Origin: Hyalangium ruber
GTDB taxonomy: Bacteria > Myxococcota > Myxococcia > Myxococcales > Myxococcaceae
Reading direction: 5' to 3'
Assembly (NCBI RefSeq): GCF_034259325.1
Contig: NZ_JAXIVS010000003.1
Coordinates: forward strand, 124,001-188,000
Length of the DNA: 64,000 nt
A model generated the notes under the pieces. It had not been told where the DNA came from, made no database searches, and was given only the letters and a program-made list of their open reading frames with translations. A program made the position numbers and the translations under genes. Shown in pieces: positions 8,133 through 17,098 of the stretch; position 1 is the stretch's first letter; each line of letters begins with the position of its first letter.

Positions 8133-9332
8133 ATGAAGCGGATCGCGCTCCTGCTCAGCCTGCTGCTCGGCACCTCCCTGGGTGCGCAAGAGGCCCCCCG
8201 GCGCGTGGCCGTCCTGCCCATCCAGGCGCTCACGGGAGATGTTCCTTCACGGGCGGGGCCCCGGGTGACGTTGCGGCTCGCCACCGAGTTGCGCGCGGTG
8301 GAAGGGTGGGAGCTGGCCGAGCCGCCCCCCTCCGAGCCCCCGGAGGTGCTCGCCCAGGCCCGCGCCTTTATGAAGGATGCGGAAGCCCGGAGGCAGCAGC
8401 GCGACTTCGCCGGTGCGGAGGCCGCGCTCGGCAAGGCGATCGAGGCCTTCTCCACCGTGGCGGCGGAGCTTCCGTCCGGCAACGAGCTGGCCGATGCCCA
8501 TGCCCTGCGTGCGGCGGTGCGCTACGCCCAGGGACAGGATGAAGAGGCCGCGCGCAGCCTCTCCTCCGCGCTCTCGCTCTCTCCGGGACGCACGCTCCCG
8601 CTGACCGCCACCTCTCCCCTCTTCGCGCGTACGGTGGAGCGAGTCCACGCGGCCCTGCGTGAGCAACCGCGCGGCTCCGTGCGCTTCACGTCCGTGCCCC
8701 CGGGCGTCACGTTGACGATCGATGGCCAGCCGGTGGGCATCGCTCCCGTGCGCGTGGTGGAGGTGCCTCCGGGCGCCCACCTGTGGCGCGCGGTCCTGCC
8801 CTCGGGCGAGGCCACGGGCGGCATCGTGGAGGCGGTGAGCGGCAAAGAGGTAGAGGTGCGGGTGAAGCCTCCCGGCGAGGGCCCCGGCGCGGTGCTCGCC
8901 TCGGCGCTCGCGAGCAATCGGCTCGACACGGCTTCGGTGGAAGCGGCGGAAGCGCTCGCCCAGACACTGCGCGCGGACCTCGCCGTGCTGGGGACGATCT
9001 CCCGCTCGGGCTCGGGCCTCGCCCTGGATGCCTTCCTCTTCGTGCCCGGCTCCCGGACGCTTCGCCGCGTGCCGCGCATCGCGTTGGACATCGATCTGCT
9101 CGACGCGGGGCCCCCGCTGCGTGAGCTGACCGCCGTGCTCACCTCGCGTGGCGCCGAGGCGGGCTCGCCCGTCACGCTTCCGACCGCTCCGTCCTCGGTG
9201 GCGGTCGAAGCCTCCCGCCTCGCCCAGGTGAAGTACCCGCTGCAGGACAAGCCCGTGAGCGCTCCGAAGCCCACCGCTCCCACGCCGGACCGCGCGCCGC
9301 TCAATCCCCGCAAGCCCCTCGTCCGCCCATGA
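8133..9332 (+). CDS. Secreted PEGA-domain protein, function unknown
   Basis: 399 residues from the ATG at 8133 (an in-frame GTG at 8121 is less likely). A signal peptide ends near 'GTSLGAQ'. Residues about 75-170 are helical and TPR-like ('DAEARRQQRDFAGAEAALGKA'), and residues about 180-245 form a PEGA domain ('GSVRFTSVPPGVTLTIDGQ' then 'VRVVEVPPGAHLW'), a beta-sandwich common in myxobacterial envelope proteins. The C-terminal region ('ADLAVLGTISRSGSGLALDAFLF') resembles the lumenal part of outer-membrane assembly or peptidoglycan-associated factors, and the tail is Pro-rich. Its stop overlaps the gluQ start (ATGA), so the two are cotranscribed, though no functional link is evident. A palindromic repeat is directly upstream. 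Confidence 0.78.
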   Translation: MKRIALLLSLLLGTSLGAQEAPRRVAVLPIQALTGDVPSRAGPRVTLRLATELRAVEGWELAEPPPSEPPEVLAQARAFMKDAEARRQQRDFAGAEAALGKAIEAFSTVAAELPSGNELADAHALRAAVRYAQGQDEEAARSLSSALSLSPGRTLPLTATSPLFARTVERVHAALREQPRGSVRFTSVPPGVTLTIDGQPVGIAPVRVVEVPPGAHLWRAVLPSGEATGGIVEAVSGKEVEVRVKPPGEGPGAVLASALASNRLDTASVEAAEALAQTLRADLAVLGTISRSGSGLALDAFLFVPGSRTLRRVPRIALDIDLLDAGPPLRELTAVLTSRGAEAGSPVTLPTAPSSVAVEASRLAQVKYPLQDKPVSAPKPTAPTPDRAPLNPRKPLVRP

Positions 9333-10273
9333 GCTTCCGTGGCCGCTTCGCGCCCAGCCCCACCGGGCGCCTCCACCTTGGCAATGCTCGCAGCGCGCTG
9401 CTCGGCTGGCTCCAGGCCCGCGCCGCCGGAGGCCAGTTCCTGCTGCGCGTGGAGGATCTCGACCGCGCACGCTGCCGTCCCCAGTACCTCGATGACCTGA
9501 TGCGAGACCTGGAGTGGCTGGGGCTCACCTGGGACGAGCCGCTCCTCTTCCAGAGCGCCCGCGACGCGGTGTACCGGGACGCGCTGGCGCGCCTGGAGCG
9601 GGAAGACCGCGTCTACCCCTGCTTCTGCACCCGAGCGGAGATCGCCCGCGCGGCCAGCGCGCCCCATGGCCTGAGCGACGAGGGGCCACGCTATCCGGGC
9701 ACCTGTGCCCGTCTGTCCTCGGCGGAGATCTCCGAGCGCTCCCGCACGCGCACGCCCGCGTATCGCTTCCGGACGCAGCCCGGCGAGGTGTCCTTCGTGG
9801 ACGGGCTGCAGGGTCCCTATGCCCAGGACGTGGAGGCCGCGGTGGGGGACTTCGTGGTGCGCCGCAACGACGGCGTGGCCAGCTACCAGCTCGCGGTGGT
9901 CGTGGATGACGCCGCCACGGACATCACCCATGTGCTGCGGGGCGATGACCTGCTGAGCTCCACGCCCCGTCAGCTCCAGCTCTACGCCGCGCTGAAGCTG
10001 ACCGCGCCCGAGTTCTTCCACGTGCCCCTCGTGCTGGGCGAGGACGGCAAGCGGCTCGCCAAGCGCGAGGGGGCCTTCGCCCTGGCGGAGCTGCGAGAGC
10101 GCGGGCTTCCCGCCGAGCGGGTTCTGGGCCTGCTCGCCGCCTGGAGCGGACTGGGAGACGGAACTCCCGTCGCGCTGGCGGAGCTGGTGCGGCGCTTCCA
10201 TCCCGAGGCCCTGCCCCGAACGCCCGTGGTGGCGCGCGAGCAGACGCTCGTGACGGCGCTGGGGCTGGAGTGA
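9329..10273 (+). CDS. gluQ: Glutamyl-Q tRNA(Asp) synthetase
   Basis: 314 residues, about the usual length for GluQ (YadB) and far shorter than GltX because the anticodon-binding domain is absent. It charges glutamate onto the queuosine base of tRNA(Asp). Visible motifs: 'FAPSPTGRLHLGNARSALLG' with the HIGH-like HLGN at 16-19; a zinc site built from Cys98, Cys100, Tyr122 and Cys126 ('YPCFCTRAEI' and 'YPGTC'); and the KMSKS-like KRLAKR at 241-246. The start overlaps the PEGA protein stop by 4 bp. A paralogous-looking GltX is excluded by length. Confidence 0.94.
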   Translation: MSFRGRFAPSPTGRLHLGNARSALLGWLQARAAGGQFLLRVEDLDRARCRPQYLDDLMRDLEWLGLTWDEPLLFQSARDAVYRDALARLEREDRVYPCFCTRAEIARAASAPHGLSDEGPRYPGTCARLSSAEISERSRTRTPAYRFRTQPGEVSFVDGLQGPYAQDVEAAVGDFVVRRNDGVASYQLAVVVDDAATDITHVLRGDDLLSSTPRQLQLYAALKLTAPEFFHVPLVLGEDGKRLAKREGAFALAELRERGLPAERVLGLLAAWSGLGDGTPVALAELVRRFHPEALPRTPVVAREQTLVTALGLE

Positions 10274-10275
10274 AC

Positions 10276-10298
10276 GTCTCCTCGCTTCGAGAGGAGAC
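10276..10298 (+). terminator. Stem-loop downstream of gluQ
   Basis: GTCTCCTC (10276-10283) and GAGGAGAC (10291-10298) form a perfect 8-bp stem with a 7-nt loop, beginning 3 bp after the gluQ stop. No T-run follows, so it may be a Rho-assisted or weak terminator, or a 3'-end stabiliser. Confidence 0.45.
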
Positions 10299-10404
10299 AG
10301 GCAATCACGCTCGAATTCTCAGGAAGTGAACAGATGCCCACCTTTGCTCCGGATGCGAGCGTCTCGCGGCTCCGCGGAGCGCTCCCTTCGCAGGAGCGGC
10401 AGGC

Positions 10405-11361
10405 ATGGCTGAGATCGTGGAGAAGTCGCGCGTGGAGGCGATCCCAGGTGTCCCCTTCAAGCTGAGCTGGGGCGCCATCTTCGGGGGAACCTTCGTCGCG
10501 CTGGGGGTCTGGGTGCTGCTGTATTCGCTGGGGCTCGCCCTGGGGCTGTCCTCGGTGGATCCGGCGGATCCCGGAAGCGCCAGGGCGGCGGGCATCGGCA
10601 CCGGCATCTGGTCGCTCATTGCGCCGCTCATCGCCCTCTTCGCCGGTGGGCTGGTGGCCTCGCGCACCGCGGGGGTGCTGGACAAGACCGGCGGCGCGCT
10701 GCACGGCGCCGTGCTCTGGGGCCTCACCACGCTGGCGGGCGTCATCATCATGGGCATGGCGATCTCGTCGCTGCTGGGCACCGTGTTCAACGTGGGCAAG
10801 GCCGCGGTGGGCGCCACGGGCACGGCCGTCGTCGGGGCCGCCACGGGCATCGCCTCGCAGGGAGACCAGGCCCAGGGCCTCGCCCGGTCGTTCGGGCTCA
10901 ACGCGGAGGATGCGCTCGCCCCCATCAACCAGCGGTTGCAACAGGAGGGCAAGCCCACCATCACCGCGGCCCAGCTCCAGGCTGCCACCAAGGACGTAAT
11001 CAACACCTCCATCCAGCAGGGCCGCATGGACCGTGAGCTGCTCGTCAACGCCATCGCGCAGAACACCGCGCTCTCGCGTCAGGACGCACAGGAGATCGCC
11101 GGCCGCATCGAGACGCAGTGGAACCAGCAGTGGGGCCAGGTGCAGGCCAAGGCCGGGGAGATCAAGCAGGACGTCCAGCAGGGCGCGCTCCAGGCCGCGG
11201 ACACCACGGGCCGCGTCTTCTGGGGCGTGTTCTTCGCGCTCCTGCTGGGCCTCGTCTCGTCGATCCTCGGCGCCACCCTCGGCGTGAGCAGGCGCCAGCG
11301 CTACTACGCGGGGGGCACCGTGGTGCCGCCGGTGAGCCCTCGCCGCGAGGTGTACCCGTAG
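10405..11361 (+). CDS. Integral membrane protein with glycine-rich membrane segments
   Basis: 318 residues; AGGAG lies about 9 bp upstream of the ATG. Three or four N-terminal membrane segments (about 22-50, 70-92, 105-130) carry many small residues ('GAIFGGTFVALGVWVLLYSLG', 'LIAPLIALFAGGLVASR'). A soluble, Gln/Ala-rich helical region (about 150-270) follows and a last membrane helix at about 275-300 ends in a basic tail. The N-terminal part resembles the YrzE/'PhnA-like' membrane family of unknown function; the central segment looks like a coiled coil. It is a single-gene unit closed by a strong intrinsic terminator. No function is assigned. Confidence 0.75.
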   Translation: MAEIVEKSRVEAIPGVPFKLSWGAIFGGTFVALGVWVLLYSLGLALGLSSVDPADPGSARAAGIGTGIWSLIAPLIALFAGGLVASRTAGVLDKTGGALHGAVLWGLTTLAGVIIMGMAISSLLGTVFNVGKAAVGATGTAVVGAATGIASQGDQAQGLARSFGLNAEDALAPINQRLQQEGKPTITAAQLQAATKDVINTSIQQGRMDRELLVNAIAQNTALSRQDAQEIAGRIETQWNQQWGQVQAKAGEIKQDVQQGALQAADTTGRVFWGVFFALLLGLVSSILGATLGVSRRQRYYAGGTVVPPVSPRREVYP

Positions 11362-11387
11362 GCCGCGACTCCCTGTGGCGGACAGCC

Positions 11388-11422
11388 AGGCTCCTGGGGA
11401 CACGCCAGGAGCCTTCGCTTTT
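11388..11422 (+). terminator. Rho-independent terminator
   Basis: AGGCTCCTGG (11388-11397) pairs perfectly with CCAGGAGCCT (11405-11414) across a 7-nt loop and is followed by TCGCTTTT. It closes the membrane-protein gene and ends only 3 bp before the next start codon, so that gene needs its own promoter inside or after the terminator, or depends on read-through. Confidence 0.8.
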
Positions 11423-11424
11423 GT

Positions 11425-12081
11425 ATGCTCCCCGCCGTGTCGGGCCGCGCCCTCATCCTCTGGATCGTCCTGCCCTTCGTGGGCCTGTGCGCGCTGGCGC
11501 TCTGGCTCACCCGTCCCGAGCCCGACGTGCCGAGTGAACGGCAGGCCGTACCCACGCCTCCGCCCCCGCCTCCCACGCCGGCCCCGGCTCCCGCCGAGCC
11601 TCCTCCTCGCGCCGTCGCGCCCCCCGCCGCCCCGCCCGAAGCGCCCCAGGTGCCTCCGACTCCTGGGGGACAGCCTCCACGCCCGGGGGCTTCCCTCCCC
11701 TCCCGCTTCCTGCCACCCCCGGCCATCTCCATTCCCGAGGCCGAGCCCCGGGAAGAGTCCTCCGAGGGCACGGTGGACAAGGAGGACGTGCGCCGGGCCA
11801 TCCAGTCGGTGGTGCCGTTGATCCGCCAGTGCTTCCAGGACGTGGCCGAGCGCCACCCGGGCACCCATTCGGTCACGCTGCGCTTCACCGTCGAGGGCCA
11901 GGGGCTCACCGGCCACTTCCGGGACGGAGAGGTGGTGGACACCACCGTCCAGGACCCTTTCGCCCAGGCCTGCTTCCTGGACTCCCTCCTGGATGTCCGG
12001 TTTCCGGCACCGCGCGGGGGGGGCAGGGTCACCATCACCTACCCCTTCCGCTTCGTACCCAACCCGGACGCTGGCCGTTGA
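11425..12081 (+). CDS. AgmX/PglI-type C-terminal domain protein
   Basis: 218 residues. One N-terminal membrane helix (about 9-29) is followed by a long Pro/Ala-rich periplasmic linker (about 43-110) and a C-terminal domain (about 115-212) with the pattern 'VRRAIQSVVPLIRQCFQDV' ... 'CFLDSLLDVRFPAPRGGG' ... 'ITYPFRF'. This TonB-C-like fold is found in myxobacterial gliding/adventurous-motility proteins AgmX and PglI and in many lone periplasmic proteins; the two conserved Cys could form a disulfide. The layout is that of a TonB-like energy-coupling or periplasm-spanning protein. The ATG sits directly after a terminator; an in-frame GTG at 11437 is an alternative start. Confidence 0.72.
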   Translation: MLPAVSGRALILWIVLPFVGLCALALWLTRPEPDVPSERQAVPTPPPPPPTPAPAPAEPPPRAVAPPAAPPEAPQVPPTPGGQPPRPGASLPSRFLPPPAISIPEAEPREESSEGTVDKEDVRRAIQSVVPLIRQCFQDVAERHPGTHSVTLRFTVEGQGLTGHFRDGEVVDTTVQDPFAQACFLDSLLDVRFPAPRGGGRVTITYPFRFVPNPDAGR

Positions 12082-12147
12082 GGCTCCCTTCCCGTAAGGT
12101 GCGCCTCGGCTTGTCCGAACCTCACTGGTGCGCCTGACTCACCCCAG

Positions 12148-12993
12148 ATGCCCGCCACCATCGAACAGCTCGGTCCTCAGCACACCGATGCCTTGCGCTC
12201 GTTCCTGGCAAAGGACTCGACGCACAACATCTATCTGCTGGGCCTCTTCGAGGAGTTCGGCATCGTGCCGCGCGCCGGGCGAGCCCGCTTCGCCTTCCAC
12301 GGCCGCTTCGACGCCAGCAAGAACCTCACCGCCGCCCTCTTCGTGGGCGGAGAGGGTGGCCTGGTGGTGCCCTCCGCCAGCGACCCGGCCTTCATCACCG
12401 AGTTGGCCGAGCCCCTCGCGGCGCAGGTGCGGCTCAAGGCCACGCTGGGCGAGAAGCCGGCGGTGGACGCGCTGGTGCGCAGCCTGGGCGCGGGTGCCCG
12501 GCCCCGGCTGTCGCGTACCCACCGCCTGTTCGCCGTCTCCGCCGATGACCTGGGGCCCTTCACCAACCCCACCCTGCGGCTGGCCCGGGAGGAGGATGTG
12601 CCCCGGCTGATGCCGCTGGCGCAGGGCGCGGTGCGCGAGCTGATGGAGCGAGACCCGCTGGCCGAGGACCCGGATGGCTACGAGGCGCGCGTCATGCAGC
12701 GCGTGCGGGGCCGGCGCACCTACGTGCTGGAGGAGCACGGCGCGCTGGTCTTCAAGGTGGACATCGGCAGCCGCTCGCAGCACGGCGCGGAGCTGGAGGG
12801 GCTCTACACCGCGCCCCAGGAGCGCGGAAAGGGCCACGCGACGCTGTGCCTGGGGCAGATCTCCCGGCACCTGCTGTCCTCGCTGCCCCGGCTGGTGCTG
12901 CGGGTGGAAGAGAAGGACGAGAGCATGGCCCGCATCGCGCGCAAGGTGGGCTACCTGGCCCAGCGGGTCCACCGCCTGGTCCTCCTGGAATAG
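12148..12993 (+). CDS. GNAT-family N-acetyltransferase (two-lobed, DUF4081-like)
   Basis: 281 residues. The N-terminal half ('LRSFLAKDSTHNIYLLGLFEEFG', about 16-38) resembles the DUF4081-type lobe found before some GNAT domains. The C-terminal half is a GNAT acetyltransferase: 'LRLAREEDVPRLMPL' opens the fold, and 'GLYTAPQERGKGHATLCLG' (about 218-236) is the acetyl-CoA pyrophosphate-binding loop (Q/RxxGxG/A type). The substrate is unknown. No clear Shine-Dalgarno sequence precedes the ATG. It lies 6 bp upstream of the miaE-like gene, so the two probably share a transcript. Confidence 0.88.
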   Translation: MPATIEQLGPQHTDALRSFLAKDSTHNIYLLGLFEEFGIVPRAGRARFAFHGRFDASKNLTAALFVGGEGGLVVPSASDPAFITELAEPLAAQVRLKATLGEKPAVDALVRSLGAGARPRLSRTHRLFAVSADDLGPFTNPTLRLAREEDVPRLMPLAQGAVRELMERDPLAEDPDGYEARVMQRVRGRRTYVLEEHGALVFKVDIGSRSQHGAELEGLYTAPQERGKGHATLCLGQISRHLLSSLPRLVLRVEEKDESMARIARKVGYLAQRVHRLVLLE

Positions 12994-12999
12994 ATCGCC

Positions 13000-13620
13000 A
13001 TGTCCCGTCCCACGCCCAGCCGTCGTCCCCTCTCTGGAGAGGGGCCTGTCATCCTCCACGCGCCCACGGATGCGCGCTGGCTCCCGTTGGCCCTCGAGCG
13101 CTTCGATGAGGTGCTCGTCGACCACGCCCACTGCGAGAAGAAGGCGGCGGCCAACGCCTTGTCGATGCTGCAGGTGTACCCGGACCTGCCCGGGCTGCCA
13201 GCGCAGATGGCGCGGCTGGCACGCGAGGAGAGCGCCCACCTGGCCCGGGTGTTGGACTTGATGGCCGCGCGCGGGCTCACGCTCACGAAGGACGCGGGGG
13301 ACCCGTACGCGCAGGGGCTGCAGAAGTTCATCCGCAACCCCTCGGCCGAGCGCCGGGTGGACCGGCTGCTGGTGGCGGCGGTCATCGAGGCGCGCTCGTG
13401 CGAGCGGCTCTCCCTGCTCGCCGAGGGACTGGAGGACCCGGCGCTGCGCCGCTTCTATGGAGAGCTGGCGCAGTCGGAGGACGGGCACCAGTCGCTCTTC
13501 TACAAGCTGGCCGTCACGGCGAGCGGGGATGAGGCGGCGGTGCGGGAGCGGCTGGAGGTGCTGCTGGCCCGCGAGGCCGAGGTGCTGACCGCCATCGGGG
13601 TGCGCGCGGCGATCCACTGA
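13000..13620 (+). CDS. miaE: tRNA-(ms2io6A37) hydroxylase (MiaE-type diiron enzyme)
   Basis: 206 residues, the usual size for MiaE. It is a ferritin-like four-helix diiron monooxygenase that hydroxylates the isopentenyl group of ms2i6A at tRNA position 37. Family signatures are intact: 'DHAHCEKKAAANALSML' (about 40-56), 'AREESAHLARVLDLM' with an ExxH pair (about 74-88), 'IEARSCERLSLL' (about 128-139), and 'QSEDGHQSLFYKLA' with the last ExxH-like pair (about 157-170). It follows the GNAT gene by 6 bp. Assignment rests on the motif order and length. Confidence 0.9.
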   Translation: MSRPTPSRRPLSGEGPVILHAPTDARWLPLALERFDEVLVDHAHCEKKAAANALSMLQVYPDLPGLPAQMARLAREESAHLARVLDLMAARGLTLTKDAGDPYAQGLQKFIRNPSAERRVDRLLVAAVIEARSCERLSLLAEGLEDPALRRFYGELAQSEDGHQSLFYKLAVTASGDEAAVRERLEVLLAREAEVLTAIGVRAAIH

Positions 13621-13670
13621 GGGCAGTGCTAGGGTGAGCGGGCTGCTCCACCCGTCCCAGGAGGACGCTG

Positions 13671-14099
13671 ATGCGCCGTGTATGGATGATGGCCCTGGCT
13701 TTCACCGGACTGGTCGCCTGCGGAGAGAACGCCACCCTCGAGGTGCCCATTCAGGCGGTGGGAGACTCTGGAATCACCGGCTCGCTGACGGTGGAGGAGA
13801 TCCCCGGCAAGTCGGGCTTCGGTGAGGTGCGCTTCGGGTTCACGGTGAGCGACACGGGCACGCGGCAGGTGATCGGCTTCGTCCATGAAGGCCGGTGCGC
13901 CTCGCTGGGCATGCACGAGCACCGGGAGGGCTTCGAGCCAGATGGCTACCCCCGGCAGCGGGCGTACATCCGAGAGGGGCACAAGGGGCACGCGGAGCGC
14001 ATCGGCTCCTTCCAGGGCTCGCATGCCTTCGCCGTCCACGAGCGCATCACGGACATCGAGGACGCTAGCGGCGCGGTGCTCGCCTGCGGCGACATCTAG
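13671..14099 (+). CDS. Small secreted lipoprotein with a SOD/CHRD-like C-terminus
   Basis: 142 residues; a strong GGAGG precedes the ATG. The signal peptide ends in TGLVACGE (lipobox Cys about 17). The middle and end show a pattern seen in small Cu/Zn-SOD- or CHRD-like beta-sandwich proteins: 'FVHEGRCA' (about 70-77), several His ('GMHEHREG', 'HKGHAER'), then 'HAFAVHERITDIED' and the terminal 'ACGDI'. The paired Cys of 'GRC' and 'ACGDI' could form a disulfide. Copper binding or enzyme activity cannot be claimed from sequence alone. It is followed by about 285 bp without a recognisable gene before the convergent RADAR island. Confidence 0.7.
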   Translation: MRRVWMMALAFTGLVACGENATLEVPIQAVGDSGITGSLTVEEIPGKSGFGEVRFGFTVSDTGTRQVIGFVHEGRCASLGMHEHREGFEPDGYPRQRAYIREGHKGHAERIGSFQGSHAFAVHERITDIEDASGAVLACGDI

Positions 14100-14384
14100 A
14101 GCCAAGCCCCACAGGCAAGCACTGCAGAAACGGATCCGTGAGTTCCAGCAGCGGCGGGCTGCGACCTCCCTCGCGGCTGAAGCAAACCCAGGTGAACGGT
14201 GGAAGGCAGGTCGCCCTAAGCTAAAGGCCTGCCAAAGCTGCTTGTCTTGAAGATCTCCTCAAGCCAGACGCGGATTCCGCAACGCCAACGCAAGGATTCG
14301 GACCTGAGCCACAGCCCCCTCCCCCAGGCCTCGACTCTCACGGTACCGTGTCCGAGAAAGCGCGAGCAGCGCGTGACGCCTGCG

Positions 14385-17078
14385 CTACACCGGGGCACGC
14401 CCAGAGCGAGGCCGCCGTGAGCGCCGCTCCGGCATACGGGAATAGTTCGGAAGTGTGAAGCGCGCCCTCAATCCATTCTTACGGACTTGGTCCAGCCAGT
14501 TCATCGCGTCCTGGGCCCCTATGCCCTGACGAACGAGTTGATAATAAAGATAGGAAAACTCGTCAGGCAGACAGCTCGCGAAGGTGATCGGGTCATCGTC
14601 GCCAAGGCTCACGGGGACCGGGCCGCCTTCGGCCGCCTGCATGCCGGCTAGCGGTTGAAGCGCGAAGATGGGGTGAGCCTCGAAGGGGATATCCCCAATG
14701 AGTAGGTTGCTGGAGGGATTGGCCTCCACGGTCATACCCCGCTGGGCCACATGCTTGCGCAGGAAGTATTGCATACGGCGCAGCACCTGGACCTCTCCAT
14801 CTGTGGCCTGGACTTCGGTGGTGCGCTGTCCACGGTGATAGACGTCATAGTCCGTTAGATACCTCCACAGCAGCCAATCCTGGGGCTGCGCTGCGGCCGC
14901 AACAATACGTCGACGCGAGAGCGCGCCCATGTGGGGATAGCCAAGCCTCTTGAGCACTCCTGGAGAGTGTCGCTGCTTCCAAGCCTCAATCAATACATCG
15001 GCGGGAATGGGATTCTCGTAGATCTGCCGAGAGAGATTGGCAACCTCACCGCGTACCGCCTCGATGCGCGAGGAGTCCACTGGAATGCACTGCTCTCGAT
15101 ATAGGTGGAGTTCCCAGACGAGATCGTCGAGCCGCTCTTCAAGGGGCTGCCGCGTAATCGGTGTGGTTGCAGCCCATCGTCCTGGGTCCAGCCCGAGCGC
15201 CACGGCGTGCCCTAGCCGATCTCCTGGGCCTAGCATGTGGAACATCAGCGGCTCATGAATACGCCGCAGTCCTTCCACCAAGCGGCGAAAGTCCTCTCCC
15301 GCGTGGAGGGTAAACCGAAATGGAGGAACATGCCCGAGGTGAGCCAGTTTCTGGGAGACCTGCTCAGAATGGGCCCGCAGCCGCTGGAAGAGGGGAATGA
15401 AGACCCAAGAGGGGATTGCCAGTTCCAAGCTGCACACATCCAGGCCACGCAGGATGACGAGCAGTTCAGGGTGCCGCTGAAGCGCGGTCTCGATGGCTTG
15501 CGCCTCGCGTAGACGGTCAGAGAAGTACTGGCCAAACCGGCAGGCATGTCCAGCTGAGCGTGGGTCAGCGTAGGACATGCCCTTACCACCAGGGCGCTCT
15601 GCTAGCTTCACAAAGTGAAGGACGAGCCCACGCTCTGGATTGCACTCAGGGGGTGCATCCACGTCACGAGCAATGTCTCTGACTAGGGTTCGCACCTCGG
15701 CCCAGGAGCTTGGAGGCGAAGTTCGAACCTCCAAAGATGAGAGTGGAGCGGGACCTTTTCCCTCAAGATGAAGGGCAGCGCTCATCAGCGCCTGCTCCAT
15801 TCCTTTACGCAAGCTGCCGATGCGCCGGAAGTGTGTAGAGAACCAGTCGAGTCCAGCAGTTCCTGGTTCCTGAACGAGGTGCCGGTATGTCCGGTTTCGG
15901 ATGCGGACATACTGCCAGAACACCCTCTCGAAAAGATCCTCTCCCCGTGATGTCCACCGGCCCCCCGTAGCCTCGACCCGCTGGCGCTCCATGCGCACCT
16001 GTCTCAGCCAGCGCATGGCTTCGAACAAGAGGAGGGTTTCTGGCAAGCACCCGGGCTGGGTGACATGCGGCAGATGAAGACTCCTTCCTCCGAGCTTCCA
16101 TTTGTAGAGGGGATCCGCCTCCCGGATTTCTGGTAGCGAAGCAGGGAGCCGAGCGGGAGCGGGACCAGCTAGACGTCGCAGCTGCGACCTCGCACTCACG
16201 AATGGTACGGGTGCATTGCCACGCAGGAGCGCACTCACCACAGAGAGAAACTCGCGCGGCTCCTCGGTGCGCCCAGCCAGCCGGGGCATGTACCTTGCGA
16301 AGTTCGGCTCTTGCAATTGCCTCAGGAAGGAGGCGAGGCATAAACGCGCCACCCCGGCAGTCACCAACCACCCTAGGAACTCCTGCTCTCCACCAAACGG
16401 TGTCCCCGCAGCGCAGTGGAGCGGTCCGGGTTGAACCTCGTCGGTTGAGATCCGTGACATCAGATGAGTCCACAGGACGCCAAATGAGAGGGCCGCGCCT
16501 AAGTGGAGGTGGGTTTGCGCGATACCATCCTCGCAGAAGAACCGATCCAAGTGCTCGGCGCCTAGCGACACATGATCACAGGCTGGAGCACTGCTGGTCT
16601 CGGTGACACAGCAGAATGACGCGAGGAGTAGGTCCTGTGGCAATGCCAACGAAAGCCAGCGCCACGCGGCGATTCTGTCCTCGATGTTCTCGCTCCCTCT
16701 TGGAGCAGACGGGACCACTGAAGCGAGAGGCCCATCCCGGATGAAGAACTTGCCTCCGCTAGCTGTCAGCAAGCGGGAGGTGAACGAGCCGACATAATCC
16801 TCCAACGAGGCATTGTGGCCGGGGCGATCCAAAGACTTCTCCGCAGTGGAGAACCAAACGTGGTCTTGGAGCCTACGCAGGACTTCTAGGGAAGTTCCGC
16901 GCGAACGAGGGCGCAACCACTGAAGCAAGTCCTCTGAGAGTGCTTGTGTGGACTTTCCGAGAGCTCTCGTGGGGGTTTGCTCCAATCGCACAAAGCACCG
17001 CCGAAAGCCAGCCTCTGACCACAGAGGCCACGAGGCGATCTCAGCCTCTAGATGCCGGATATGAACGGGGTCAGTCAT
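14385..17078 (-). CDS. rdrB: RdrB, adenosine deaminase subunit of a RADAR anti-phage system
   Basis: 897 residues. All metal and catalytic motifs of the adenosine deaminase fold are present but widely spaced: HxH in 'THLHLGA' (His190, His192), 'LHAGED' (His592, Glu595), 'DRLGHAVALG' (His624), 'EANPSSNLLIG' (about 786-795) and 'LGDDDP' (825-830) holding the zinc Asp pair. A metabolic adenosine deaminase is only about 340 residues; the long insertions and the neighbouring large P-loop ATPase identify RdrB, which deaminates ATP/dATP and/or RNA adenosines during phage infection. The ATG is 20 bp after the rdrA stop, so the pair forms one operon; there is no good Shine-Dalgarno, which suggests coupling. 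Base composition is clearly less GC-rich and codon use less biased than in neighbours, consistent with horizontal acquisition. The call is confident from motifs plus context, without a database search. Confidence 0.9.
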   Translation of the reverse strand: MTDPVHIRHLEAEIASWPLWSEAGFRRCFVRLEQTPTRALGKSTQALSEDLLQWLRPRSRGTSLEVLRRLQDHVWFSTAEKSLDRPGHNASLEDYVGSFTSRLLTASGGKFFIRDGPLASVVPSAPRGSENIEDRIAAWRWLSLALPQDLLLASFCCVTETSSAPACDHVSLGAEHLDRFFCEDGIAQTHLHLGAALSFGVLWTHLMSRISTDEVQPGPLHCAAGTPFGGEQEFLGWLVTAGVARLCLASFLRQLQEPNFARYMPRLAGRTEEPREFLSVVSALLRGNAPVPFVSARSQLRRLAGPAPARLPASLPEIREADPLYKWKLGGRSLHLPHVTQPGCLPETLLLFEAMRWLRQVRMERQRVEATGGRWTSRGEDLFERVFWQYVRIRNRTYRHLVQEPGTAGLDWFSTHFRRIGSLRKGMEQALMSAALHLEGKGPAPLSSLEVRTSPPSSWAEVRTLVRDIARDVDAPPECNPERGLVLHFVKLAERPGGKGMSYADPRSAGHACRFGQYFSDRLREAQAIETALQRHPELLVILRGLDVCSLELAIPSWVFIPLFQRLRAHSEQVSQKLAHLGHVPPFRFTLHAGEDFRRLVEGLRRIHEPLMFHMLGPGDRLGHAVALGLDPGRWAATTPITRQPLEERLDDLVWELHLYREQCIPVDSSRIEAVRGEVANLSRQIYENPIPADVLIEAWKQRHSPGVLKRLGYPHMGALSRRRIVAAAAQPQDWLLWRYLTDYDVYHRGQRTTEVQATDGEVQVLRRMQYFLRKHVAQRGMTVEANPSSNLLIGDIPFEAHPIFALQPLAGMQAAEGGPVPVSLGDDDPITFASCLPDEFSYLYYQLVRQGIGAQDAMNWLDQVRKNGLRARFTLPNYSRMPERRSRRPRSGRAPV

Positions 17079-17098
17079 GGATGCTTGAGAATGAGGTT

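Noticed and set aside
14100-14384. Possible tRNA, att site or transposon remnant at the RADAR island edge
   Set aside because: No cloverleaf, direct repeat matching the 20.7-21 kb flank, or transposase fragment could be recognised by eye.
14385-17078. Reading the deaminase gene as a metabolic adenosine deaminase
   Set aside because: It is more than twice the length of such enzymes and is paired with a large ATPase gene, as in RADAR.
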